From the NCBI GenBank assembly GCA_028015205.1, contig CM051517.1, positions 54,311,455-54,375,454 on the forward strand: a stretch of DNA of 64,000 nt, written 5' to 3'. The position numbers and the translations under genes are program-made. Within the stretch, counting starts at the first letter, position 1. Each line of letters opens with the position of its first letter. Below, in pieces: positions 46,470 to 58,440 of this stretch. The stretch is from Mytilisepta virgata (taxonomy: Eukaryota > Mollusca > Bivalvia > Mytilida > Mytilidae). Below the pieces are notes generated by a model. It saw nothing but the letters and a program-made list of their open reading frames with translations, searched no databases and was not told where the DNA came from.

Positions 46470-46990
46470 AACATCTGGCGAGGAGATAGCTGTCAAATTT
46501 TCGTATTGTAAAGAGGACAAATATACCTAAGGAGCAAACCAAAAAATCGGAATCCATTAGACAGACAAACCCGAGAAGAGAACGCACAACAAATAAACAC
46601 TGAAAACTAAAAATCAACGAACTACATGAACTCTCATAAAATCCAGCAGTGAACCCAGGTGTTCCAGAAGGGTAAACAGTTACTACTCCGAATACGACAC
46701 CCGTCGTGAAGTTTAATAGAGTCAGTCGGGTGGTAGTCACAAGTAGGTTGAGGTACATGAATTGTTACGACAGTGGGATTAGGTCCAGCATCATGTTAGA
46801 TATTGGAACACAAACGATCAATCAATTCGTGAAAACGACAGTAAAATTTCCTTTGATGCCATCAACTTATCCCTGTTAAAACCATTGTTAAGAAGTCTTC
46901 ATGACACCAGTAATCCTCTTTGTTGAAAGTGATGGTAACTCACGCATGGTCTTGAATATTGGATAAGCTGAGAAACGTAGGACAAAAATA
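46470..46990 (-). repeat. Dispersed repeat, minus orientation
   Basis: It is the inverse copy of 43920-44400, with matching words such as CTTACCCTTCTGGAACACCTG and CCACTGTCGTAACAATTCATG when read on the minus strand. The pair could form a long interrupted inverted repeat about 2 kb apart. Confidence 0.7.
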
Positions 46991-47008
46991 TGATTTTGGA
47001 AATTAAAA

Positions 47009-47325
47009 ACCTCAACCAATACATGCAATACATGTGTAACTCCACCAGCGTTCCCTTAATCTCTCCGAACCACTGTTACATGTAAATATTATTTTACATT
47101 CATCATAATATTCATGAATACTACACGTTTTATCCATGTTTTCCTCGACGGTTCTTTCCATAGAAAATCCGCTAATGCAGTGAACATGGTGTATGAGTAT
47201 ATAAATTTTCGTACACCCTGTATTCAGATCTAACATTATAGGATGTTCTTGGAATTGAGCTTTGCCCTTTGACACAACTGGGTTCTCTTGATCTCTTACA
47301 AGAACCTCGCTGACATTTTTTACTT
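47009..47325 (-). other. Unidentified cysteine-containing open frame
   Basis: An open minus-strand frame of about 105 codons has its first ATG at 47275. It contains CTKIYILIHHVHCISGF, KTCSIHEYYDECKIIFTC and YTCIACIG before a stop. I do not recognise it. There is no clear splice acceptor at its upstream end and no signal peptide. It could be an exon of an unseen gene, repeat-derived sequence or chance. Confidence 0.2.
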
Positions 47326-47479
47326 ACTATTTTGTCTCATTATGGCCTTACAGATTGAATATACTAAGGGAAACAACTTTAGTTGTAGTTTGAAAATACA
47401 AGTAAGAAAACTAGTTTATGGTATGTATATAAAGACATCATTTGAGTTGCAGAAACAACGAAAAAGAAAGTGTTTGTAG

Positions 47480-48470
47480 ATGGTGAATGGAGGTAAATTA
47501 TACATTTGTCACATATTGTAGCTGTGGTACCAAATATTTTTATAGTCTTGATTCCCATATGTATCAGATATTCTTTTTACGAGCGATATTCTTTGTTTTG
47601 TTTCCTTTGATATTACCGTAAATTTATAGATACCATAAAATAAAATAAAGTAAAGTATCTTATTTTATATTATGGTTTACATAAATTCTATAACATACTA
47701 TTATATTCTTGCAAAACAGTAATTGACTTCCTATCTTTCATTTATTGCCTATACCCAGTCAGGAATATGACAGTTGTTTTCCAGTTGTTCCGCTAGTTGA
47801 TACGGTTGAGTTTCTTTTCGGTTTTGTCGGTTTTTATAGACTTTCCCCTATCAAATGCACCTTTGAGTACGTACCTTTGGTATGACATTTATTTATTATA
47901 CAATATAAAATGTAGCATTTGTTTGACATACAAATTTCCAGTATCAAATTTCTTCTTTCTCATTATTTCTCTAGTTAGTTCTTCCTTTCTTTGTTCTTAA
48001 CACATTTTCACATAAAAGTCTTTTTCCCATTTCTTATTTATTGATTATTCACCTTTAGTTTTAACTAAAGTTGAAGACATCAATATCGAATTTGTTAAGT
48101 TTTCGGATATGGCTTTCTTTAATTTACAATTAAATCAGAAATCAATCGTCTAAAAATTTCTGCTGAATATTACAATTAGATTTTAATGCAAAGTTTTGGC
48201 ATAATTTATATATGTATTTACAAATGAACATTTTCCAAAGAGCCAAAAAGGTCCATTTTGAGAAAACTTTTTATTTATTTAAGAAAGACACCTAAATTTT
48301 GCAATCCATTGATTTCGCCATTCATTTAACAATAATTAAAAACTAAAATTACAAACTCCTTGAGATTTTCCAAAAATGTAATATAAAATTCTATATTTAA
48401 CCAGTCTATACCTGTATCATCATTCCATTTCATCTTAACTTTTCACTCGGTGCATTTTGTAAGTAATGCG
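47480..48470. other. Intergenic DNA with a repeat fragment
   Basis: The segment near 47750-47900 (GTCAGGAATATGACAGTTGTT... to CGTACCTTTGGTATGACATT) resembles a dispersed mussel-type repeat that I know only by memory. Nothing else is recognisable. Confidence 0.4.
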
Positions 48471-48499
48471 CATTCACATCATTACACTATTATCCATGT

Positions 48500-49130
48500 A
48501 GTGTATTTTCAATGATTGTTTCTTTTGTGAAAAATTGTCATAACAATTAAATATTTTTGTCATTTTGGCATTTTTGAATTGAAGATTGTGCATAGCTCTG
48601 ACTTTAGAGGGTTTTGGTGATTTTGGTAATTTTGAATTGCTTTCAAAATTTTTGGATTGTTTTTGGTTTTTAAAAAATTTAGGCCTTGAGCCCAACTGAT
48701 AAGTCGTAAATCGACGAAATATGCACATCTTGTGCATCAAAATTGATTTCAAAGAATTTTATCTTTACCACTGAGTCGATGCTGCTGCTGGTTCACTCCA
48801 AGTCCCTGAGGGTATCCCCAGCTCAGTTGCTAGTATTTGGATATATACTAGCCCGAAATTGATACGTAAAATTTAATGTTGCAAAATTGTACAATTTGCG
48901 AAAGCTACGTAGTATCTTCCTCTTGCATAGCTCTGTTTTTAGACGGTTTTGGCTTTACCGCTTTTCGTCATTTTGGCATTTTTGAATTTGCTCTTGGACT
49001 TTTTGGATTATTGTTTGTGGCTTTCAATATTTTGACATGAGCACAATTTATGAGTCGTAAGTCGACGAAATGAGCACATCTTATGCATCAAAATTGGTAT
49101 CAAAGAATTTTATATTGCAATTGGAAAAGT
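48500..49130 (+). repeat. Dispersed repeat, two partial copies in tandem
   Basis: Words such as GCATAGCTCTG, TTTTGGCATTTTTGAATTTGC, CGTAAGTCGACGAAATGAGC and CACATCTTATGCATCAAAATTGG occur twice (about 48540-48760 and 48925-49100), separated by GAGTCGATGCTGCTGCTGG and CCTGAGGGTATCCCCAGC. Further copies lie at about 53735-53890 (inside a TLR pseudogene) and 58030-58160. Confidence 0.65.
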
Positions 49131-49165
49131 AGAGGGTTTTCACCAGTTGATTTTTACTGCTACAA

Positions 49166-50079
49166 GAGGGGCCTGATGGGTTATTTTCGTTCTTCGTTGT
49201 CGGCGCATTTTCGCTATCGTGATCCGTTTTTCTACAGATTTATTTTTCGTGATTCGTGATGAAAGCATTGTTCGTGAATCGTTTCCATTGGAGTTTTATG
49301 TTCGTTCTTCGTGATTGAGACATATATTTCATTCTCGTGATTTTTTTCCATTACGGAAATAAAAAGTTCCATTGAGTTGTCTTTCTTGGCTTAAAAAGTT
49401 GAAGTGGCGCGATAGTTTTAAAAGTGCAATTAGGTCATTTTTTAGTGCAAACATGGCAGCCCCCATGGCTGCGAGCCACGGCAATGACATTATCAATATT
49501 ATCGAGGTTGTAATATTTTATGTGGATCCAACCTGTTTTGGACAGGAAAATAAATTTATCGGAGGAAAAGAGAGAAAGAGGGTCAGTGTAGAAAAAAAAG
49601 ATATGAACATTTTCAGAACTTTTTGTACAATTTTAAAAGAACAGACCGGAATTGTGGAGGAAGCTATCCAAAGAGGTTTGGGCAAAGAAGTGGAAGTTAA
49701 AGAAATATTATATGATACAATATAAGAAGTTAAAATGTGACTGTTTTTAACGATTTAATTTAGAACCTGGGAGAATTCAACACGTAAACAAGTAATGAGC
49801 CAGTAATGCATTTGATTGTAGCTTAATTGAACCTAGTCCGAGATTACTCGTGTCCCACGGCCCCAGCTTGTCTGGCAAAGCAGCCGTTGGACTAAATTGA
49901 ACCAATCTACAACACAAACAACCAGCTTCTGAATCTCTATTATCGAGATTGATTGGGGATACTCTTTTTATATTTTCGTGATCCGTGATCATGGAAATTT
50001 ATTTTCTGTGAATCGTGATTGACAAAAAAAATCAACTCGTGAATCGTGATGAGACCCCCCCCCCCCCATCAGGCCCCTC
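49166..50079. mobile_element. DNA-transposon-like element, 914 bp, with TIRs and a 6-bp target duplication
   Basis: GAGGGGCCTGATGGG at the left is the exact inverse of CCCATCAGGCCCCTC at the right. CTACAA flanks both ends (49160-49165 and 50080-50085). Sub-terminal sequence repeats CGTGATTCGTGAT-type words on both sides in inverse sense. A poly-C run precedes the right end. No recognisable transposase is present, so it is probably non-autonomous. Confidence 0.78.
49372..49725 (+). CDS. Hypothetical 117-codon frame inside the TIR element
   Basis: The frame starts MSCLSWLKKLKWRDSFKSA, has NMAAPMAASHGNDIINIIEV in the middle and ends with a charged tail (EEAIQRGLGKEVEVKEI). It is the only long frame in the element. 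I recognise no transposase catalytic motif or host domain. It may be a remnant of a larger element protein, a captured exon or chance. Confidence 0.25.
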   Translation: MSCLSWLKKLKWRDSFKSAIRSFFSANMAAPMAASHGNDIINIIEVVIFYVDPTCFGQENKFIGGKERKRVSVEKKDMNIFRTFCTILKEQTGIVEEAIQRGLGKEVEVKEILYDTI

Positions 50080-50435
50080 CTACAACAGCAGGTGAGTCTA
50101 TTGAGAGCCAAAGTGTGTTTGCCTCAGTAGAGGAAATGTTATTGCAGGCTCAATTATTTAACAGTCTATTATAGCCGTATATTGTCCGAGATAAGTTTTT
50201 GTCAATAGCGTACAAGTTTGTTGAAGGTCAAATTTACTTATCCATTCACGAGTTCATCTTTCTTTATGAATTGCAAGAAATTTTCAATAAAGGTACATAA
50301 TCGAAAAGAATTCGTTTTTAGAATGATACCATATTTCCTATTTTCAGAATTGGTGTAATTATCCGAAGATATACTCAAGAGCTGCGTGAACATACTAACT
50401 GATTAGAGTATGAAGATTGGAAGTAATTTATAAAA

Positions 50436-52192
50436 ATGAATTACTTGGATGTCATAATATTAGTGTGTTTATATTCTGTTAACTCGATATCAAAACGATC
50501 CAAAACAACGAGGTCAGGAACAGATATGTTGTCTGATTGCTCCTCGATGAGATTGAGAAAAGTTCCAAAAAATATACCGAAAAACACAACAATTTTGGAT
50601 TTATCTAGGAACACTTTAATACTAATAAGTAATCATTCGTTTTATTGGCTTTATGATGTACACACTTTGCGTTTACAGTCTTCCAAATAACATCATTGGA
50701 AGTAAATGCTTTTTTGCCCGAATTCTCTTCATGATCTGCACCTCGATTCAAATTTTTTGAAAAACTATGATTGATAAGTCGTTCCCACTTTGATTATTTC
50801 GACAAGTACCAAACATACTTTCGTTAGATATAACACGAAAAGAATTTGAAAAGCAGAAAAAGTATCCAGAGGAAACTTTAAAAGATTTGTACAAACTTCA
50901 GTCCTTGAGTATGAATGTAATACTCGGGGCTAACTTTGGATTATGATCCCGCTCATTACTTAATCTTTCAAACTTGTATCTTTATCCGTGTTCTATCACG
51001 GAACTATTGAATGATACATTTGTAAATTTAAGAGAATTACCAATCAGTACGCTTCATATGAAATGTCATTTAAACATGGTTGAATCAGGTGCTCTGCAAC
51101 TATTCCAATCAATAAAATATCTAGTAATATTTCAAAATATGTTTTTACAAATTTCAGATCTTTTAGTTATTTTAAGCACCCTGAAAAACCTTACTACAAT
51201 AGATTTTCAAAGGCATTGCATGGAAAGAATTGGGACTGATGTTATACATGCGTTAAGGAAGTAAATCTTTAAAAAAAATCATACAAGTTTTATTGAAAAA
51301 TGTTCAATATCTGAAATGAAATACAAATATTGTTTAGAAAAACTTGATCTGTCTAGATATATCATACCCGGTGATATTGGTGTCGCTTTCGAAGTGCTCA
51401 AACTTACAAGTCTAAAGGAACTTATCTTTTCGAATCAAGATCCAACCATATCTTCTACCTCTATTTTATAAAACAAACAGTATATTTACCATATTGATTT
51501 CCAAAGATCTCTTCAGTTACATATATGTTTCGCCTACCACCGAAAATTGAAAAGATTATTGCAAATAATTTTGTCATCCATAGCAGTCTATTACTTAATG
51601 TTAATTTTACCTCTGGTACAACGTTGTTCTTGTAAATTTAAATTGGACACCTTTTAGCAAATGCAATGCTCTTCTTAATGGATTGAAGAATTTACAGAAT
51701 TTTAGTATGTCAGGGTTTAACTGTAGTATTCTAAATTCTAATTTGATATCATCTTTTAAAAAAATACACTCAATAGAAATCAAAAGCGCTTCCTTTGGTA
51801 TAGGATTGCGAAAAGATACAAAAGGCGTGTTTCTAAAAGGTTTGGAGAATTTGGAGCACCTAGATCTCAGTGGAAACGGTTTTATGATATTGTATCCAGC
51901 TATGTTTAAATCACAATACAATTCTCTAAAATCTATAATTTTATCAGATAACGAATTAACTTCTTTACCATTTGATTTATCTAAATTTTCGAAACTTGAA
52001 AAAATTGACCTGTGGAACAACAGAATACATTATCTTAATGATGAGACCATTGAAAGGTTGGATACACTATCTACCAGAGTTGGTGTAAACTTTTATTTAT
52101 ATGTTTTCGGAAATTAATTTCAGTGCAACTGCAAGTCGCTTCAATTTATCAAATGATTGTTTCATACCAAGATCATGTTAGATAGCGCATTC
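50436..52192 (+). pseudogene. TLR pseudogene 2: ectodomain only, many frameshifts, no TIR
   Basis: It starts like the others (MNYLDVIILVCLYSVNSISK after TTTATAAAAATGAATTA). The frame is lost after codon 84, where one A is missing (CTTCCAAATAAC against CATCCAAAATAAC). Homology then continues in shifting frames through the LRRs, with stops such as the TGA in TTATGATCCCG (about 50944) and the TAA at about 51468, and a deletion near 51250. It reaches the start of the LRRCT (CAGTGCAACTGCAAGTCGCT at about 52121), where Trp is also a stop. Similarity ends at about 52192, before the membrane segment. It is closest to TLR 4 in sequence (for example LNDETIERLDTLSTRVGVNF). Confidence 0.93.
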
Positions 52193-53160
52193 TCAATAGA
52201 GTGTAAGAAAATACATTGCTCATCTAGCTTGTTAACACATTGAAATAAATCTAATCAATAAGATTATAGATTGTAACGTCCTTATTCGTCTGATTTTTTT
52301 ATATAATATAATTATCATATTATTGTTAAGTTTGGTTGAGAGGTTCATCAGGGTTTTCAACATTTCATCCGTTTATTAATTTCTGTAGTATTGTGTTATA
52401 TGTGATATTAAAACGACGACATTCTTGGCAGTGCGAAGTTGTTGTCATATAGACTTCTGGGACAGCGTTCATTACTAATTGCTTGGCCGATACGGTTTCT
52501 AGCTACTAGTATCTCAGAAATATAAGTTGGATTTAACTTATTCCAGTGAATTTGAAATTAAATACAACTGATACATACTTAGAGTTGTGCATATATTAAT
52601 ATTGTGATTTAAATCCAAACTGCATGACAAACGAGGTGCAAATTTAAACCTATCTGGATTAAAAAAAATGTTTTGGCGCCGTTGGGATATTCCTTAGAAT
52701 GTTTTAAATATCAAATAATTTTTGTTTGCAGAGTTTTGAGGCTACCAATAAATGTGAAATATGTATTAAGGGCAAGGAATTAGGGTTGTATTTTAACTTT
52801 TAATATTCTTTTTTTAGTCGTTGCTATAATACAAAAAAAATATATAAAAGATCAATGAATTAAGATAAGTTGGGGGTCAAATGTAAATAGTTATTGACTA
52901 TACATCATTTTTTGTGTCTCCCATGAATTATGGGTAACTTTCAACACTAGAAGATGAGCAAAAAAAAAGTCATCTAAATATCACATGTAGCATACTACTA
53001 ATAAATTATTTTTTCAGAAAGGTTGTGATTGTGAGAAGTTAATGATATAAGAATGTCCCGGATATTATAAGCAAACAGTCAATAAAAATACGTACTAGAA
53101 CTCAAACCAGATTTGCATTTATCCTGGAACTATGATATTATCATACATACTAATTAAGTC
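52193..53160. other. Spacer, with upstream TLR homology at its 3' end
   Basis: From about 52860 it matches the 60710-61022 upstream region of TLR 4, including a TTTTTTCAG acceptor-like site at 53021-53027. The first 650 bp show nothing recognisable. Confidence 0.55.
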
Positions 53161-53182
53161 TAACGTTTAGTTATTTATAAAA

Positions 53183-54655
53183 ATGAATTATGTAGATTTC
53201 ATCATATTAGTTAGTTTATGTTCTGTTAACTTTATATCAAAACGATGCAAAAAAGAGGTAAGGAACAGATATTTTGTCTGATTGGTCCCCAATTGATATC
53301 AGAAGAAGTATGATTGTAAAAAGTTTTAAACGTATAATTGAGAGGTATGTTAAAAAAATATTGAAACACAATATATCCACTGGAATTTAAAAAAACGACA
53401 AAAAAGTACCAAAAAATATATTGAAAAACAACCATTTTGGATTTATCAGAGAACAATTTAATTCTGACCAGTAAACATTCATTTGATAAGTCGCTTTCAC
53501 TTGGATTATTTAAAGTGCCAAACATAGCTTCTTTAGATATAAACAAAAACAATTATATAAACTTCAGAACTTGAGTATGAATGGAATACTTGGGCAAACT
53601 TCGTATTAGGATTCAGTTCGTTAACTACTTTTTTTGATCTTGTATCTTTATCCGTGTTTTGTAACAGAAGTATTGAATGAAACATTTGTAAATTTCAGAG
53701 ATTCTTCAAATGATTCAATTGATGACTTTACCTTTTCTGTCATTTTGATATTTTTATCAAAAAATTGTTTATGTTCTTTAAAGTTTTGGATTATTATTTT
53801 GATTTTTCAACATTTTAGGCTTTCATCACCACTGCTGAGTTGTAAATCCACGTAATGCGCACATCTTGTACATCAAAATTGGCATATGTTATATGTCGTT
53901 TAAACAGGATTGAACGAGCTCTGCTGTCATTTCAATCAATAAAATATCTGGAAATATTTGGAAGTATGTTTGTATTTATTTTTGAATCATTTTAACATAT
54001 TGAAGGATAATAACTTAACTACAATAGATATGCATAGGAATTGTGTTGAACGAATATGAACTGATCGCACCTATTTGTGCCATCCAAAATCCAAAGAACT
54101 AAAAATCAATTTGGTGTGACCTTATTGTATCATTGTGGCATTTCTTTGTAACGTTCAACTGTCATGAGTTTTCTTGTCTTATGGACTTTTCCTACTATTT
54201 TGTCGCTTCGGTATATATTTTTTGCCGATATATTTAAATCACAGCTTTGGCGAGAATTACTCATGTGAATATATTGACCTAAGTACGAAACGCCGTCAAT
54301 ATGCTTTCAAAAATATTGATAAGATAAGTATCTCGATTCTTGATTGTACTTTGAATGTATCGGGTCTCTGCTGATGATAATTACTGTTGGTGTCAATTTA
54401 GTTTATTGATATAGAATAATCTCTCAATATTAATACCTTCATAGTCTAAGAAAATATTAGATGTATTCAAGACTACAATTACAAGGGAATGTAGACCCCT
54501 CTAAACGTTCTAGAAAGTGAGGGAAAAAATCATTGCAACTTTGTATTGAGAAACTTTATGTTAGTTAATATGTTGATGCCATTGCCCAAAGTTTTAATTG
54601 TCATCAATAAAAGGTCCTTGAAAGTAAATATTGTGAATACGAACCTGATGAATTC
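53183..54655 (+). pseudogene. TLR pseudogene 3: heavily degraded, with inserted repeats
   Basis: It starts MNYVDFIILVSLCSVNFISK and then loses the frame. Recognisable pieces follow in TLR order: KVPKNI near 53405, an LRR segment near 53430-53480, CFVTEVLNETFVNFRD near 53650-53700, an LRR near 53885-54060, the LRRCT ENYSCEYID near 54250, then diverged membrane and TIR remnants to about 54655. At least three insertions break it (about 53291-53400, 53730-53880 and 54069-54238). The last two are copies of dispersed repeats found elsewhere in the window. It is the oldest member of the cluster and encodes no receptor. Confidence 0.88.
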
Positions 54656-57530
54656 CCCCATGAAAACAACAAAATGGATAAATCAGTGGACAGAATTCTA
54701 CATCCAATCATCAAATATGGTTTAGAAACTCATGAATTTAAAGAACCAAAACATTCTATTCAACAAAATATTACTGGCTTGGGACATACAAAAATAATGT
54801 GTGATAAGTGTTGGAATCATACTTTCCCCCTATTTATGGCCGAAGACTAAATTAAAAACACAATTAGATACTGGGTCAGTATCTACCAAGTTGTATCAAA
54901 TCCAACAGAAAAGTACCTTAACAATAAATACTTGTAGTTACTGAAAGCAAGCACAGGACACAAATATTGCTGACTTATTTGGTAAATCATTAATACTATA
55001 TGGTACTCAAGCGTAATATGCAATGCTCTAATCATAATGGAAAAGAAGAAACCAACTTAGTATATGATGATTTAAAGTGGTCATCGTTGACATTCTGTAC
55101 ACCCACAATAGGATATAAGAAATGAGAAGAACGAAAAATTCTAGATAAATTTTACTCCAAATGCATGAAAATATCAAAATATCACTTATTATTTGCACAA
55201 GATATTTAAAATCTTCAAATTAGAATCTTATATTTTTGATTTTAGAATCTGAATTATAAATCTTTCTTTTCCAAGTTATTTTCAGATCTTTGATATTTAA
55301 TAGGCTTCAATATAAATCATTTTTTAATTATTTCAACCATCTAGCTGTCTTTCTGACTAATATTTCTTAACGCTTAAATTCCATACACAAAAGATAGAAT
55401 GGAATGTTCTCGGACCTTCAAAAGGTTGAACAATGGGATTATTTTAGTGTCATCTAAACGCGTGTTTGAGACAACTTTTCTCAAACCTTATGTAAAGTTT
55501 GAGAAAATAAATTTTCTTCATTTATGGAGCATAAACCACAGCTTCGAATTCTTTGATTTTTTGGCAGATTATAGGTAAAGTTTGATGGGTACATTTTGTA
55601 AACAATGTTTTTCTCGTGAATTGCATTGTTATATTACTCTAGATCAGAACCTCACTACATACTTTTAATGTCATTTTCTGTTGTCTGTTGTCTTCTTTTT
55701 CCTTATATATAATGATGAATTATATATCAATAAAGTGGCTATATGGGGTCATTTATGTTTGGTTGAATTCATGTTTTAATTTAAAAAGGCGAACTACTAT
55801 TTTTCACTAAATGGTTGAAGCTGCCTGTTATTATATCAAATTTGGGAATCTTTTTTCAATTCATTGCCTTCCCCGCTTCTAAAATCAAATGGTTCTTCTT
55901 CAAAAGGGAAATATTTACTTACTGAAGGTAAACTTGTGTAAGTGCAAATTTATATCCCTGTGGACGGGGCTCATGATAGGGTCATGTTCAACATTTTGTT
56001 TTGTACATCTTTCATCATATTCCAAACCTGCATAATGTCATTTGGGTCTAGACGGGTTTTCATGAAAATCTCATTGTTAATAATTGTGTTCTGTCTTCCC
56101 TACTTTATAAAGAAATAGTCTGATTTAGAAAAAAAAGATATTTTGAAAATACACGTAATTATTGAATTAGACGGTCGGGGTATATAATAACAAATTCTTA
56201 TTCTTATGTATACTTATTCTTGATCTGCGTAGATGATCGTATGAAAACGACAGTCACCAAAAACCATTATGTTAGAAGCTGCTTCGGTTGTATAAAAAAA
56301 TGTATGCACATAGATCTGATATCAACGAAAACAATATCAATGTACATTTCAACTAGACATGTCACTCAAATATCTATATATGAAGGTGAGGATCTTTTGA
56401 AAAATATATAACCACACGAATAACCATACACTGAGTACACCATATCAATTTTAAAGAGAAGATCACAGGATCAAAAGCTTGAAACTGCAATAACCTATTG
56501 TTGCAATGACAACATCAACAATGCAAGTAATTTGTCATGTGACGGACACAGTTCTGTGACTATGATGAATATTATTGATTTCAAGTAAATTTCAACCACG
56601 TATTTATGGTCATAGGAATTACACTTCCCAAAACTTGAATCCCATTTCTATACATAAAAAAACCTCGGTATTCATCACACTATTCCAACTTTACTCCTAA
56701 TCTCATTCAAAATTGCATTTCTTTTATAAATCTGTTAAGATAAACTGCTGCTGATCATAGCTTTAATATAAACTAGTATCAATTGTGCTGGATGTTGGCA
56801 AACATATATTATTTAGGCCTGTTAGTACACTGCTGGGTACCACAACACCGTTTATTCTTTCAACTTAATTTCGCTAACAAATGCCTAGATTCAATCAAAA
56901 TACTTGCACAACAAAAGCCTAGGTCCACATTATTTTAAAAACCAATCAGTACAACCTCTATCTTATACCTATACCAAATCAAGTACAACCTCTATTTTCA
57001 ACAATAGGCTATTGGTTGACCTTCAAATTGATGACCTTAAATCAAAAGACTTGGTTTCTGCTGTGTTGGCCAGGTTTGTAGTGGTTACATAAGCATAGTT
57101 AACAAGACAAAATTGCAAGACATCTTTTGCAAAAGGTCCTAAATATTGTAAGCAGCAGCCTATCAACTAAAAGCACATAAAAAACTGACGGTTGCCGTTG
57201 AAAATTGACTAAGAGAGAGAAGGAATAAGTTGAAATACTTTCAGGAACAATTCGAAAAAGGCATAATTTCTTGCTTGCATTCGGCGCCTTAGGAACTCAG
57301 TAAGTTCAAAGTCTAATATCGTTTTCATCGATCCAGAACAAAAACAATGTCCAACCTTCATGACAATTATGTCATTATACCAGCTGGAAAAAAAAACTCA
57401 GAACAACAATTGGGCGCACTACATTGGGCGACAATTCCCTTAACAACCAAACTTACTCAACAATGACACACCGATCAATCAACATCACCCGACAGACAGA
57501 ACTCCGGACACAAAATACCAACATAAACAA
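54656..57530. other. Intergenic DNA, no gene seen
   Basis: A 58-codon frame from about 54674 (MDKSVDRILHPIIKYGLETH...) has a retroelement-like feel but no diagnostic motif. Otherwise there are only short frames. Confidence 0.4.
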
Positions 57531-57533
57531 ACC

Positions 57534-58440
57534 AGGGGCCAGTTTCACAAAGCAGTCTTAGGACTAAGACATGTCTTAGGATTGTCTTACGTATCGTAGT
57601 CCTAAGTCGGTTTCACAAAGTAGTCATAACTTAGGACATCTCTTAAAGTTGGTCATAAAGTTAGGGCTACACGGAAGGTTTCTTATGATGGTCTAAGAAT
57701 CATAACAATGTCTTTATAGGTTGACGGAATATTTAAAATGGTTTAACACCAATGATCAGTCGATGTATTTATAGCAAGTATGCACGATTTTATCATTTAA
57801 CCTTTTTATAACCGATTGACAAATTGAGCTCAACTCACTTGTAGAAAAAAGTAGTTATTGTTTCATCCTTTTTTTTCTTCATTTTGTATTTTAATTATCA
57901 TATGTACATCGGATGTCTAATAAATAGATTCTTTATAATTACATTTCATTTTTTTTTATTTTAAAACTCAAACTGATACTTAAAATTGACTGTTACAAAA
58001 TTGTAAAATTCGTTAAAACTAAAGAGTATCGCCTTCGTGCATAGCTTTGTCCTTAGACGGTTTTGGCTTTGCCCCTTTTGGCATTTTTGAATTTGCTCTT
58101 CAACTTTTTGGATCGTGGTTTTCAACATTTTAGGCCTTGTGCATCCAAACTGGTATGAACGAATGTTATTTCAAATCATCTAATTATCTCATATTAGGGA
58201 ATGTTCATCAATACGTTTAGCAATACTTGGGAAACACATATTACATTTATATTAGTTTTTTCATAAATTCAAGTTAATATTTAACTTGCGACACATTTAG
58301 GACATCTTTCAGGGCTACGATAATTCTAAGACAGCTTCGAGATGAGGTCTAATATATGTCCTAAGATAGTCATAAGAGGATCCTAAGATATGTCCTAAAA
58401 TATATCTTATGACAGGATAGCTTCGTGATACCGACCACAG
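57534..58440. mobile_element. Element with diverged inverted ends and a nested repeat
   Basis: The left end GGGGCCAGTTTCACAAAGCA and the inverse of the right end, GTGGTCGGTATCACGAAGC, are alike. CTTAGGAC/GTCCTAAG words fill both sub-terminal regions. Between them, 58030-58160 holds a copy of the CATAGCTTTGTC...TTTTGGCATTTTTGAATTTGC dispersed repeat. It has no coding capacity. Confidence 0.5.
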
